NCBI RefSeq assembly: GCF_024662235.1
Contig: NZ_CP096276.1
Span: forward strand, 3,596,001-3,660,000
Reading direction: 5' to 3'
DNA: 64,000 bases
Source of the DNA: Pimelobacter simplex
Lineage (GTDB): Bacteria > Actinomycetota > Actinomycetes > Propionibacteriales > Nocardioidaceae
Shown here: in pieces, positions 1-6,912 of the stretch
Position numbering within the stretch: the first letter of the stretch is position 1
Layout: every line of letters begins with the position of its first letter
Translations under genes and position numbers: made by a program
The notes under the pieces: generated by a model
What the model was told of the DNA's origin: nothing
Databases searched by the model: none
What the model saw: the letters and a program-made list of their open reading frames with translations, nothing else

Positions 1-291
1 GCCGTCGATGACCGGCGTCCACTCGTCGAGCAGCCCGATCAGGGTGCGCAGGAGCCGGGTCTTGCCCTGGCCGCGTTCGCCCAGCAGGACGACGTCGTGC
101 CCGGCGATGATCGCGCGCTCCAGCTGCGGGATGACGGTGTCCTCGAGCCCGTGCAGGCCGGGCCAGGGGTCCTCGCCGCGCGCGAGGCGGTCGAGGAGGT
201 TGGTACGCAGCTCGGCGCGGAGCGTCTGCTGCTGGTGGCCGGAGGCGCGGAGGGCGCCGAGAGTGGTGATCGCAGGGGCCGAAGTGGTCAC
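1..291 (-). CDS. AAA ATPase, magnesium-chelatase/MoxR-like (N-terminal part, runs off the window)
   Basis: Only the first 97 codons are inside the window; the gene continues past base 1. The translation from GTG 291 contains a Walker A motif, GERGQGKTR, preceded by LHGLEDTVIPQLERAIIAGHD, spaced as in the ChlI/BchI branch of AAA ATPases. These usually work with a VWA-domain partner to remodel another protein. Walker B and the sensors lie outside, so the subfamily is uncertain. The alternative GTG a few bases upstream hits a stop within four codons, which supports the chosen start. It diverges from the cyclase gene with a 53-bp gap, so both promoters must lie there. Confidence 0.75.
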   Translation of the reverse strand, partial: MTTSAPAITTLGALRASGHQQQTLRAELRTNLLDRLARGEDPWPGLHGLEDTVIPQLERAIIAGHDVVLLGERGQGKTRLLRTLIGLLDEWTPVIDG

Positions 292-344
292 CGTCTCACG
301 CTACTGCGGACGCACAACGGCTGTCGCGGCTCTACGCTTCCCCC

Positions 345-1175
345 GTGGTCATCCTCCTCGGAGTGGTGTGCGTGCTCCTGGCCGGCGTCGTGGTGGCGTT
401 CGCGCGCGACCGCGCCCGGCTCCAGCGCCTGCTCGCGGACACCCAGGCCCGGATGACCCAGCTCGAGTCCGACCTGGACGCCGCGCTCCGCCCACCCCCG
501 CCGGCCAGCTCCGCCGAGCGCGCCATGCGCCGGGTGATCCGGACCGCGTCCAAGGTCCGCTCGCACGGCATCACCGGACTGATCCAGAGCACCGTCGAGG
601 ACCTGCAGACCTGGGCCAGCGACGACGAGCGCGCCGACATCCTCAACATGGCCGCCTCCGACGGCACGGTCACGCTGTTCTTCTCCGACATCGAGGACTC
701 CACGCCCCTCAACGACCGGCTCGGCGACAGCACCTGGGTCAAGGTGCTCGCCGCCCACGACCGGGTCCTGCGCACCCGCATCGAGCAGTACCGCGGCCAG
801 GTGGTCAAGACCGCCGGCGACGGCTTCATGGTCGCCTTCCGCGACGCCGAGGCCGCCTGCCGCGCCGCCCTCGGCATCCAGCGCGACCTCCCCCGCGACC
901 TGACCCTGCGCCGCTACGGCCCGATCCAGGTCCGGATCGGCATCCACACCGGCCAGGTGGTCGCCCGCGACGGCGACTACTTCGGCCGCAACGTCGCCAT
1001 GGCCGCCCGGGTCGCCAACCTCGCGCTGGGCGGCGAGATCCTCGCCAGCGATGCCGTCCGCGAGGCCCTGGACGACGACGCGGCCCTCGCGCTGGTCGAG
1101 CGCGAGTCGGTCGAGCTCAAGGGGCTCGCCGGCGAGCACGTGGTGTGGGAGATCCGGCCGCCGGTCAGCGGTTGA
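345..1175 (+). CDS. Class III adenylate/guanylate cyclase with N-terminal membrane anchor
   Basis: 276 aa. Residues 2-20 form one hydrophobic segment, followed by a short coiled-coil-like linker and a class III nucleotidyl cyclase domain (about 105-265). The metal aspartates are visible in FFSDIEDST (D115) and TAGDGFMVAF (D159), and the adenine-contacting lysine is probably K155. The canonical transition-state Asn of the NxxxR motif is replaced by Ala218, while Arg222 is kept. The product is probably cAMP, but activity needs proof because of that substitution. The start is GTG 345; a TACGCT hexamer at 333-338 leaves 6 nt before it, suggesting a leaderless mRNA. The 3' end overlaps the convergent secreted-protein gene by 11 bp. 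Confidence 0.85.
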   Translation: MVILLGVVCVLLAGVVVAFARDRARLQRLLADTQARMTQLESDLDAALRPPPPASSAERAMRRVIRTASKVRSHGITGLIQSTVEDLQTWASDDERADILNMAASDGTVTLFFSDIEDSTPLNDRLGDSTWVKVLAAHDRVLRTRIEQYRGQVVKTAGDGFMVAFRDAEAACRAALGIQRDLPRDLTLRRYGPIQVRIGIHTGQVVARDGDYFGRNVAMAARVANLALGGEILASDAVREALDDDAALALVERESVELKGLAGEHVVWEIRPPVSG

Positions 1176-3552
1176 GCCGCAGCGTCGCCCGCGCGATGCC
1201 CGGCGAGCCGAGGTAGACGACCCGGACCCGGTGCTTTCCTGGGGCGAGCCGGACCCGGAGCACGGCCCGGCCGTCCTCGAGACGGACGCCGCCCAGCAGC
1301 CGGCGGCCGTCGAGCACCCGGACCCGGCCGGTGACCGGGACGGGCGCCGTGACCCGGACCCGGACGACGGCGGTGGCCCCGCGCCGCACGATCCGGCCGG
1401 TCAGCCGGGCTGCGGCCCGCGCGACGGGAGCGGTCGGTGCGGAGTCGGCGGTTCCGTCGGCGTACCCGCTGCGCCGGGCGGTCACCCGGACGATGAGTCG
1501 CGTGCCGCGATCCCCCACCCGCACGACGTACGACGCACCGGTGGCCCCGGCGATCGGCCGCCCGTCCGCGAACCACTGGTGGCGAAGGGCCGCGGGCCGA
1601 GGCGCCCAGGTCCCGCCGGTCGCCGTCAGCCGGCCTCCGACCCGCACCTGTCCGGTGACCACCGGCCGGGTGACCCGAACGAGCACCGCCGCGCCGGGTT
1701 CGCCCAGGGCGCCGTCGATGCCGCTGACCGCGCCCCCGTCGGCGACGGCGATCTCGCGGGCCTGCGCGAGCCGGTAGCGGGCATCGGAGAACTGCCGTCG
1801 CTCGCAGCCGCACGCCTCGTCCTCCACGGCGAACCGCACGCGGTAGGTCCCCGCGGGGACCCGCAGCCGCCACCGGCCGTCCGGGCCCGCCACGGTCCTC
1901 GCGGCGGAGCTCCAGCGCTCCCGGTCGGCGTCGTAGGCGTACACGTCCACCGCGGCGCCGGCGTACGGCGTGCCGTCGACGCGGTGGACCGTGCCCGCCA
2001 GCACCCCGGTGCCGGCGGTGGGCCGCAGGGTGGCCTCGAGGTCGCGGGTGCTGCCCGGCGGCAGGGTCAGCGGACCGCCCGGGTGGACCGCACCGTCGTA
2101 CCCGATGGCGCTGTAGCGCACCCACAACGGACCGGACGGCACCCGCGCGCGCCAGTGCCCGGTCGCATCGGTAACCACCCGCCACCGGCCGTAGCCGTCG
2201 GGCAGCTCCTCGTCGGCCAGCCAGACGGACGCGCCGACCAGCGGGGCTCCGTCAGCTCCACGCAGCGTCCCGGTCACCACGACGCTCGACGGGTCCGGCG
2301 TGAGCTCGATGTCGAGGCCCGGGCGCGGTGTCGTCGCGTCCGCGGTGACCGGTGTGGCGTCCGCGATCCGGTGACCCCCCAGGAACTGGCGGGTGTCGTC
2401 GCGGTCGTCGGTGACCAGGACGCGGTAGGTGCCGACCGGCGGCCGCAGCCGCCAGCGGCCGTCGTCGCCGGTCAGCGTGTGCTGGACGCTCTCCCAGCTC
2501 CCGTGGTCCTCGACGACGAGGCTGACCACGGCACCGACGACCGCCGCACCGCCGGGTCGGCCGACCCTTCCCGACAGCGGCGCCGCGACCGGGCCCGTGG
2601 AGGTGTCGAGGTCGAGGCGCGCCTCGTCGGCGCCGACGGTCGCCGACGCCACCGCCCGGGGCAGCTCCGTCGACGTCACCATGACCCGGTAGGAGCCGGG
2701 CTCGACGGCGAACGCCCAGGCCCCGTCGGCACCGGTCACGGTGGTCCGGGAGCCCTCCACCCAGGAACCGGTCGACAGGTCGGGACGGACCTCGACCTCA
2801 GCTCCGGCGACCGGGCCGTCCGGTCCCGTCGCCGTGCCGCCGAGGGTGGCGCGTCCCGCGTCGGCGGCGAGGTGGACGTCGCCGACCTGCGCGGCCACGC
2901 CGGCCCGCACGGTGGCCGTGGCGTCCGTGGTGGCCCAGGCGTCGTCGGCGTCGCGAGAGTGGGTGAAGGTGTAGGCACCCGGGGGCAGCCGGACGGACCA
3001 CCGGCCGTCGGCACCCGCCGTCGTCTCCGCGAGCACCTTGCCCGCCACCGTGACCACGACGGGGACGTACGGGACCGAGCTGCCGCGCGAGCTCACCGCG
3101 CGCCCCGACACCGAGCCGTACCCGGGCTCGCGGGTCAACCGGGCGTCCAGACCGTCGAGCACGTCACCGGGACCGGCGCTCAGGGTCTGCCCGAGCGCCA
3201 GGCTCCAGGCCCCGGGGTGGAACTGCGGATCCGTACCGGGCACGCGGAAGCCGACCCGGTAGCGCCCGGCAGGGACCCGGACCCGCCACCGGCCGTCGTC
3301 ATCGGCGCTGTCCCTCGCGATCGGCGCGACCGTCACGTCCCAGTCACCCTGGGAGGGCTCGGCCCACACCTCGACGATGGCCTGCACCGGCTCGCCGTCC
3401 GGTCCCAGCGTGCTTCCGGACAGCACCGCGCCCCCGGTCGCGCTGTCGGCGACCGCGGGCACCGCCGGGCTCAGGACCGCGAGCACGCTCGCGAGCAACG
3501 TCGTGAGCGCCGCCATGAGCACCACGCGAGCCGTCCGGCTCGTCCCTGCCAT
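1165..3552 (-). CDS. Secreted multi-domain protein with carboxypeptidase-regulatory-like and Ig-like repeats
   Basis: 795 aa. The N-terminus is a Sec signal peptide (Arg-rich start, hydrophobic core, cleavage probably after AVAD near residue 37). Six beta-sandwich repeats of the CarboxypepD_reg type follow to about residue 590. Each has the pattern (A)G-x-V, a GADG/GPDG turn, then DGRWRLRVPAGTYRVRF or close variants. Next comes an Ig-like repeat of the GQVRVGGRLTATGGTWAP type with QWFADGRPIAGATGASY, and last a Big_3-like domain ending in APGKHRVRVVYLGSPG. No catalytic domain is present, so adhesion or a cell-surface role is likely. There is no sortase motif or anchor, so it is probably released. 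A similar Ig-like tail occurs in the alkaline phosphatase at 28784. Confidence 0.8.
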   Translation of the reverse strand: MAGTSRTARVVLMAALTTLLASVLAVLSPAVPAVADSATGGAVLSGSTLGPDGEPVQAIVEVWAEPSQGDWDVTVAPIARDSADDDGRWRVRVPAGRYRVGFRVPGTDPQFHPGAWSLALGQTLSAGPGDVLDGLDARLTREPGYGSVSGRAVSSRGSSVPYVPVVVTVAGKVLAETTAGADGRWSVRLPPGAYTFTHSRDADDAWATTDATATVRAGVAAQVGDVHLAADAGRATLGGTATGPDGPVAGAEVEVRPDLSTGSWVEGSRTTVTGADGAWAFAVEPGSYRVMVTSTELPRAVASATVGADEARLDLDTSTGPVAAPLSGRVGRPGGAAVVGAVVSLVVEDHGSWESVQHTLTGDDGRWRLRPPVGTYRVLVTDDRDDTRQFLGGHRIADATPVTADATTPRPGLDIELTPDPSSVVVTGTLRGADGAPLVGASVWLADEELPDGYGRWRVVTDATGHWRARVPSGPLWVRYSAIGYDGAVHPGGPLTLPPGSTRDLEATLRPTAGTGVLAGTVHRVDGTPYAGAAVDVYAYDADRERWSSAARTVAGPDGRWRLRVPAGTYRVRFAVEDEACGCERRQFSDARYRLAQAREIAVADGGAVSGIDGALGEPGAAVLVRVTRPVVTGQVRVGGRLTATGGTWAPRPAALRHQWFADGRPIAGATGASYVVRVGDRGTRLIVRVTARRSGYADGTADSAPTAPVARAAARLTGRIVRRGATAVVRVRVTAPVPVTGRVRVLDGRRLLGGVRLEDGRAVLRVRLAPGKHRVRVVYLGSPGIARATLRLNR

Positions 3553-3635
3553 CGCTCGCCCTCCACGGCTCCCCGCCCTCCGGACGAGGGCCGGTCGCGA
3601 GGCTAGCGACGGCGCGGGCCGGGCGCGACGTGCTT

Positions 3636-3655
3636 CGCCGGGCGTTCACCCGGCG
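3636..3655 (-). terminator. GC-rich hairpin downstream of the thiolase gene
   Basis: CGCCGGG and CCCGGCG form a perfect 7-bp stem around a 6-nt loop. It starts 18 bp after the thiolase stop codon and lies before the next same-strand gene. There is no U-run, as is common for actinobacterial terminators. Confidence 0.45.
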
Positions 3656-3673
3656 CTCCGCGGACGTTCAGCC

Positions 3674-4858
3674 TCAGACCGAGAGCAGCACCGACGAGCC
3701 GTGCCCGAACAGCCCCTGGTTGGCGGTGATGCCGACCTTGGCGCCCTCGACCTGACGACCGGTCGCCTGGCCGCGCAGCTGCCAGGTGAGCTCGCAGACC
3801 TGGGCGATCGCCTGGGCCGGGACCGCCTCGCCGAAGCAGGCCAGGCCACCCGACGGGTTGACCGGGATCCGGCCGCCGATCGTGGTGTCGCCGGCGCGCA
3901 GCAGGGCCTCGGCCTCGCCGCGCTTGCACAGCTGGAGGTCCTCGATCCAGTCGAGCTCGAGGGCGGTGGAGAGGTCGTAGACCTCGGCCACGTCGACGTC
4001 CTCGGGACCGATCCCGGCCTCCTCGTACGCCGCGCGGCCGATCGACTCCTTGAACGTGTGGTCCGGCACGCCGGTCACCGCCGAGGAGTCCGTGGCGAGC
4101 AGGGGCATGTCGATGACGGTGTTGGGGAAGGTCGGCGTGACCGTCGAGACGGCGGCGACCCGCACAGGCTGGGCGATGCCGTGCTTCTTGGCGTACTCGG
4201 CGCTGGTCAGCACGACCGCGGCGGCACCGTCGGAGGTGGCGCAGATGTCGAGCAGGTGCAGCGGGTCGGAGACGACCGGCGAGGCGAGCACGTCGGCGAC
4301 GCTCGACTCCTTGCGGAAGCGGGCGTAGGGGTTCTCGAGACCGTGCTTGGCGTTCTTGACCTTGACCTGGGCGAAGTCCTCCGACGTGGCGCCGTAGAGG
4401 TCCATCCGGCGGCGCGCGTAGAGCGCGAAGTAGGCCGGGTTGGTCATGCCGAGCAGGCGGAAGCGCAGCCAGTCGGGGTCGTTCCAGCGCTCGCCCGCGT
4501 TGGGGGCGAGGAAGCCCTTGGGCGTGGTGTCCGCGCCGACGACGAGGGCGACCTCGCTGAGCCCGGCCATGATCCGGGCGCGGGCGGTGTCGATCGCCTG
4601 GGCGCCGGTCGCACAGGCGGCGTACGACGTCGCGATCCGCGCGCCGTTCCAGCCGAGGGCCTGGGCGAACGTGGAGCCCGCGACGTAGCCGGCGTACCCG
4701 TTGCGGACGGTCTCGCCGCCGACGACGAGGTCGACATCGCTCCAGGCGATGCCGGCGTCCTTGAGGGCCTCGCGGGCCGCGTGGACGCCGTACTCGGTGA
4801 AGTTGCGGCCCCACTTGCCCCAGGGGTGCATGCCCGCACCCGCGATCACGATGCTCAT
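3674..4858 (-). CDS. Thiolase-superfamily protein (lipid-transfer protein / Ltp2-like aldolase type)
   Basis: 394 aa. It has the SCP2-thiolase fold signature: SYAACATGAQAI with Cys82 in the usual nucleophile position, ICATSDGAAAVVL, a NPSGGLACFGEA segment and a C-terminal NQGLFGHGSS. Proteins of this type cleave or form C-C bonds in acyl-CoA esters; the Ltp2 branch is a retro-aldolase that needs a DUF35 partner. Its ATG overlaps the stop of the upstream DUF35 gene (ATGA), so the two are translationally coupled and probably form a complex. A longer frame exists upstream, but the coupling, the length and the conserved MSIVIAGAGMHPWGKWG start favour 4858. The substrate (steroid side chain, fatty acid or other acyl-CoA) is not known. 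Confidence 0.88.
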   Translation of the reverse strand: MSIVIAGAGMHPWGKWGRNFTEYGVHAAREALKDAGIAWSDVDLVVGGETVRNGYAGYVAGSTFAQALGWNGARIATSYAACATGAQAIDTARARIMAGLSEVALVVGADTTPKGFLAPNAGERWNDPDWLRFRLLGMTNPAYFALYARRRMDLYGATSEDFAQVKVKNAKHGLENPYARFRKESSVADVLASPVVSDPLHLLDICATSDGAAAVVLTSAEYAKKHGIAQPVRVAAVSTVTPTFPNTVIDMPLLATDSSAVTGVPDHTFKESIGRAAYEEAGIGPEDVDVAEVYDLSTALELDWIEDLQLCKRGEAEALLRAGDTTIGGRIPVNPSGGLACFGEAVPAQAIAQVCELTWQLRGQATGRQVEGAKVGITANQGLFGHGSSVLLSV

Positions 4859-5301
4859 GCGCGCTCCCCCGTCGGCTTCCAGCGGTAGATGGTGCGCTCG
4901 CCCGTCTCGTCGACGTTGAGCGTCTCGACGACGACCTCGACCTCGTCGCCGACCTTGAGGTCGGCGACGCCGTAGCCCGCGGCCACCTGACCGAGCACGA
5001 CGATGCCCTCGGCGAGCTCGACCGCGGCCAGCGCGAATGGCTCGAAGGGGTCGGTCGGCGGGAGGTACGGCGCCGGCGGCTGGTACTGCGCGTCCGTGTA
5101 GGACCACACCCGGCCGGTCCGCGAGAGCTCGACGGCGTCGTACTCCTGGCCGTCGCAGGCGGGGTTGCGGCAGAAGAAGGCGGCAGCGCCGGCGTCCGAG
5201 GAGACCGGCGGGAACACGACATTGCTGCACGTGGTGCAGCGCGACGCGAGCAGCCGCGGCTCGGCGCCGGTCGTGAACCAGCCTTCGATCACGGGAGTCA
5301 T
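4855..5301 (-). CDS. DUF35 OB-fold protein with rubredoxin-like zinc ribbon (acyl-CoA-binding partner of the thiolase)
   Basis: 148 aa. The N-terminal zinc ribbon has RCTTC (Cys22, Cys25) and CRNPAC (Cys44, Cys49), and the rest is an OB-fold containing GRVWSYTDAQYQPP and a beta-rich VGDEVEVVVETL segment. DUF35 proteins pair with thiolases and Ltp-type aldolases and bind the CoA ester. The gene leads a two-gene operon. TAGGGT (5314-5309) sits 7 nt before the ATG, so the transcript is probably leaderless. A TetR-type palindrome abuts that hexamer, so the pair is probably repressed until an acyl-CoA inducer appears. Confidence 0.88.
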   Translation of the reverse strand: MTPVIEGWFTTGAEPRLLASRCTTCSNVVFPPVSSDAGAAAFFCRNPACDGQEYDAVELSRTGRVWSYTDAQYQPPAPYLPPTDPFEPFALAAVELAEGIVVLGQVAAGYGVADLKVGDEVEVVVETLNVDETGERTIYRWKPTGERA

Positions 5302-5313
5302 GGCTCGCACCCT

Positions 5314-5331
5314 ACCAAGCAAGTGCTTGGT
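5314..5331. promoter_or_regulatory. KstR2-like operator before the DUF35-thiolase operon
   Basis: ACCAAGCAAGTGCTTGGT is an 18-bp near-perfect palindrome with arms ACCAAGCA and TGCTTGGT. Bases 5318-5331 (AGCAAGTGCTTGGT) fit the mycobacterial KstR2 consensus AnCAAGnnCTTGnT exactly. It touches the proposed -10 hexamer of the operon, the position expected for a repressor. Related TetR regulators use similar sites, so the cognate protein is uncertain; no TetR gene is adjacent. Confidence 0.65.
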
Positions 5332-5348
5332 GCGCGAGGAGATCGGGA

Positions 5349-6182
5349 TCAGCAGCGCGGCTGGTACGCCGGGTCCGCGGGCCCGGCGTGGGCGAGCGCG
5401 TCGAGGGTGAGCCCGATGGTGGCGTTGTCCATCGGGATGAGGACGTGCTCGGAGATCGAGCGGCGGCACTTGTCCTGGATGGTGACGTTGGTGGTCCGCG
5501 GCCCCGCGGCGAGGTAGCCGGACGTGTGCGGGACGACCACCTCGTCGTACCGGGAGGTGATCTGGGTGTAGCTGACGTCGCCCGGCGTCTCGTCGCCGGC
5601 GTTGAGCTCGCGCAGGAACGCCGAGCCCCACGCCTGCTGGTTGCACGAGGCGCAGACCAGGCCCGGCAGCAGCGCGGCGATCGGGTTGGCGGCCGGGATC
5701 AGCCGGGTGCCGTGGTTGGACGGCGCGATGCCGACGAGGTCGTCGACGTAGGCCGCTCCCCCGAGGTTCTTGATGTAGTAGCGCGGCAGCATCCCGCCCT
5801 GGGAGTGCCCCACGAGCGAGACCTTCGCCGCGCCCGTCGCCGCCCGCACCTTGTCGACGAACACCTTGAGCTGACCGGCCGAGCGCACCATGTCGTCGGT
5901 CGCCCGGTTGCCGTAGTCGAGCGAGAAGACGCACGAGCCGGCCGCCATGATCGCCTTGGACAGCTTCTCCAGCAGGTGCCGCCGGTCGCCGAACGTGCCG
6001 TGCACCAGCACCACGGGCACCGGCCGGGCCGCCGTCGGCCGGCACGCCCAGTCGTTGACGCCGGGGACGTCGCCCTCGGGGGCGGTCGGCAGGGGCGGCA
6101 GGATCGTGTCCGCCTGGGCGGCGGGGATCGCGCCGGCGGCGAGCAGCAGCGGGGCGAGCAGGGCGACGAGGAAGGTGCGCAC
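5349..6182 (-). CDS. Secreted triacylglycerol lipase / esterase (alpha/beta hydrolase)
   Basis: 277 aa with a signal peptide (residues 1-24, cleavage near AQA-D). The oxyanion-loop motif VHGTFG lies at 60-65 and the nucleophile motif GHSQGG at 125-130 (Ser127). The pattern with RYYIKNLGGAAYVDDLVGI and SNHGTRL matches the LipA/EstA class 2 lipase family of actinomycetes and bacilli, which act on acylglycerols outside the cell. Paired cysteines (VCASC and near the C-terminus) suggest disulfides. The catalytic Asp and His are probably in the C-terminal third (YDEVVVPH, SEHVLIP). It follows the Uma2 gene by 30 bp on the same strand. Confidence 0.85.
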   Translation of the reverse strand: MRTFLVALLAPLLLAAGAIPAAQADTILPPLPTAPEGDVPGVNDWACRPTAARPVPVVLVHGTFGDRRHLLEKLSKAIMAAGSCVFSLDYGNRATDDMVRSAGQLKVFVDKVRAATGAAKVSLVGHSQGGMLPRYYIKNLGGAAYVDDLVGIAPSNHGTRLIPAANPIAALLPGLVCASCNQQAWGSAFLRELNAGDETPGDVSYTQITSRYDEVVVPHTSGYLAAGPRTTNVTIQDKCRRSISEHVLIPMDNATIGLTLDALAHAGPADPAYQPRC

Positions 6183-6212
6183 GCCCGGCTCAACGGGTGG
6201 TCGTGGCGGAGG

Positions 6213-6764
6213 TCACACCAGCGCGAGCAGGTCGACCTCGACCTGGCCGTGCCCGGCGAGGTCGACCGCACCGGTGGGCCGGCCGGCGTCGAGCTCGAGG
6301 GCGACCTCCCACTGGCCCTCGCCGGCCGCGAAGGCGGTCAGGGACGGCGCCTCGCGGTCGAGGACCCAGTAGTGGGCGATGCCGCCGCGCAGGTACTCGT
6401 GCGGCTTGCGGACCAGGTCCTCGCTGCGGGTGGTGCGGGAGAGCACCTCGACGACGAGGACGGGTGGGGTGCGACCCCAGATCGCCTCACCGTCGTCGAT
6501 CTCCTCGTAGGCGGCGACATCGGCGATGCGCAGCGACCCGCCCAGGTCGATGCCCATCTCAGTGCCGACCTGCAGGTTGGGCAACGCGTTGCCGAGCAGC
6601 CGGGCGACACGCAGCTCGGCCAGCTGGTGGAAGTGCGCGGCCGGCGGGCTCATCAGCGCCACCCCGTCGACGTACTCGGCGCGCACCTCGCGCGGCAGGG
6701 CGTCGAACGCCGCGCGCGACATGGGGCGCCGTTCGAGGCGTGGCTCGCTCGACATGACAGCCAT
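6213..6764 (-). CDS. Uma2-family (PD-(D/E)XK nuclease-like) protein
   Basis: 183 aa. The order YVDGVALMSPPAAHFHQ, then RIADVAAYEE, then PPVLVVEVLSRTTRSEDLVRKPHEYLRGGIAHYWVLD is typical of Uma2 proteins (DUF820 type). Their D-(E)xK residues resemble the restriction endonuclease core. The predicted active site uses the Asp of RIADV, the Glu of VVEV and the Lys of VRKPHEYL. The biological role of this abundant family is not established; it is often annotated as a putative endonuclease. No toxin, antitoxin or methylase partner is adjacent. The ATG at 6749 (MSSEPRLERR) is an alternative start. Confidence 0.85.
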   Translation of the reverse strand: MAVMSSEPRLERRPMSRAAFDALPREVRAEYVDGVALMSPPAAHFHQLAELRVARLLGNALPNLQVGTEMGIDLGGSLRIADVAAYEEIDDGEAIWGRTPPVLVVEVLSRTTRSEDLVRKPHEYLRGGIAHYWVLDREAPSLTAFAAGEGQWEVALELDAGRPTGAVDLAGHGQVEVDLLALV

Positions 6765-6876
6765 CCGAGACTCCGATCCGATCGACTCATGCGGTCTCCT
6801 CCGAGAATCGCACGCCCGAGCGCGCGATGCGAGGGACCAGGATCAGTCGTCCGCGAATCGTCGGCAACCGCTCATC

Positions 6877-6900
6877 CACAGGCCTGGCGACCAGGCCGTG
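6877..6900 (-). terminator. Hairpin downstream of the VanW-like gene
   Basis: GGCCTGG and CCAGGCC pair around CGA, extended by CAC/GTG with one bulged base. It lies 12 bp after the stop codon of the gene ending at 6913. The rest of the 148-bp gap to the Uma2 gene holds no recognisable feature. Confidence 0.5.
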
Positions 6901-6912
6901 GACGGCGGGCGA

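Noticed and set aside
1051-3606. 851-codon plus-strand open frame opposite the secreted repeat protein
   Set aside because: Composition is low-complexity Arg/Pro/Gly/Ala and it follows the antisense codon pattern of the repeat protein; no domain or start signal.
4859-5230. Extended N-terminus of the thiolase reading through the DUF35 gene
   Set aside because: The stretch is the DUF35 coding region in another frame; the ATGA overlap at 4855-4858 marks the true start.
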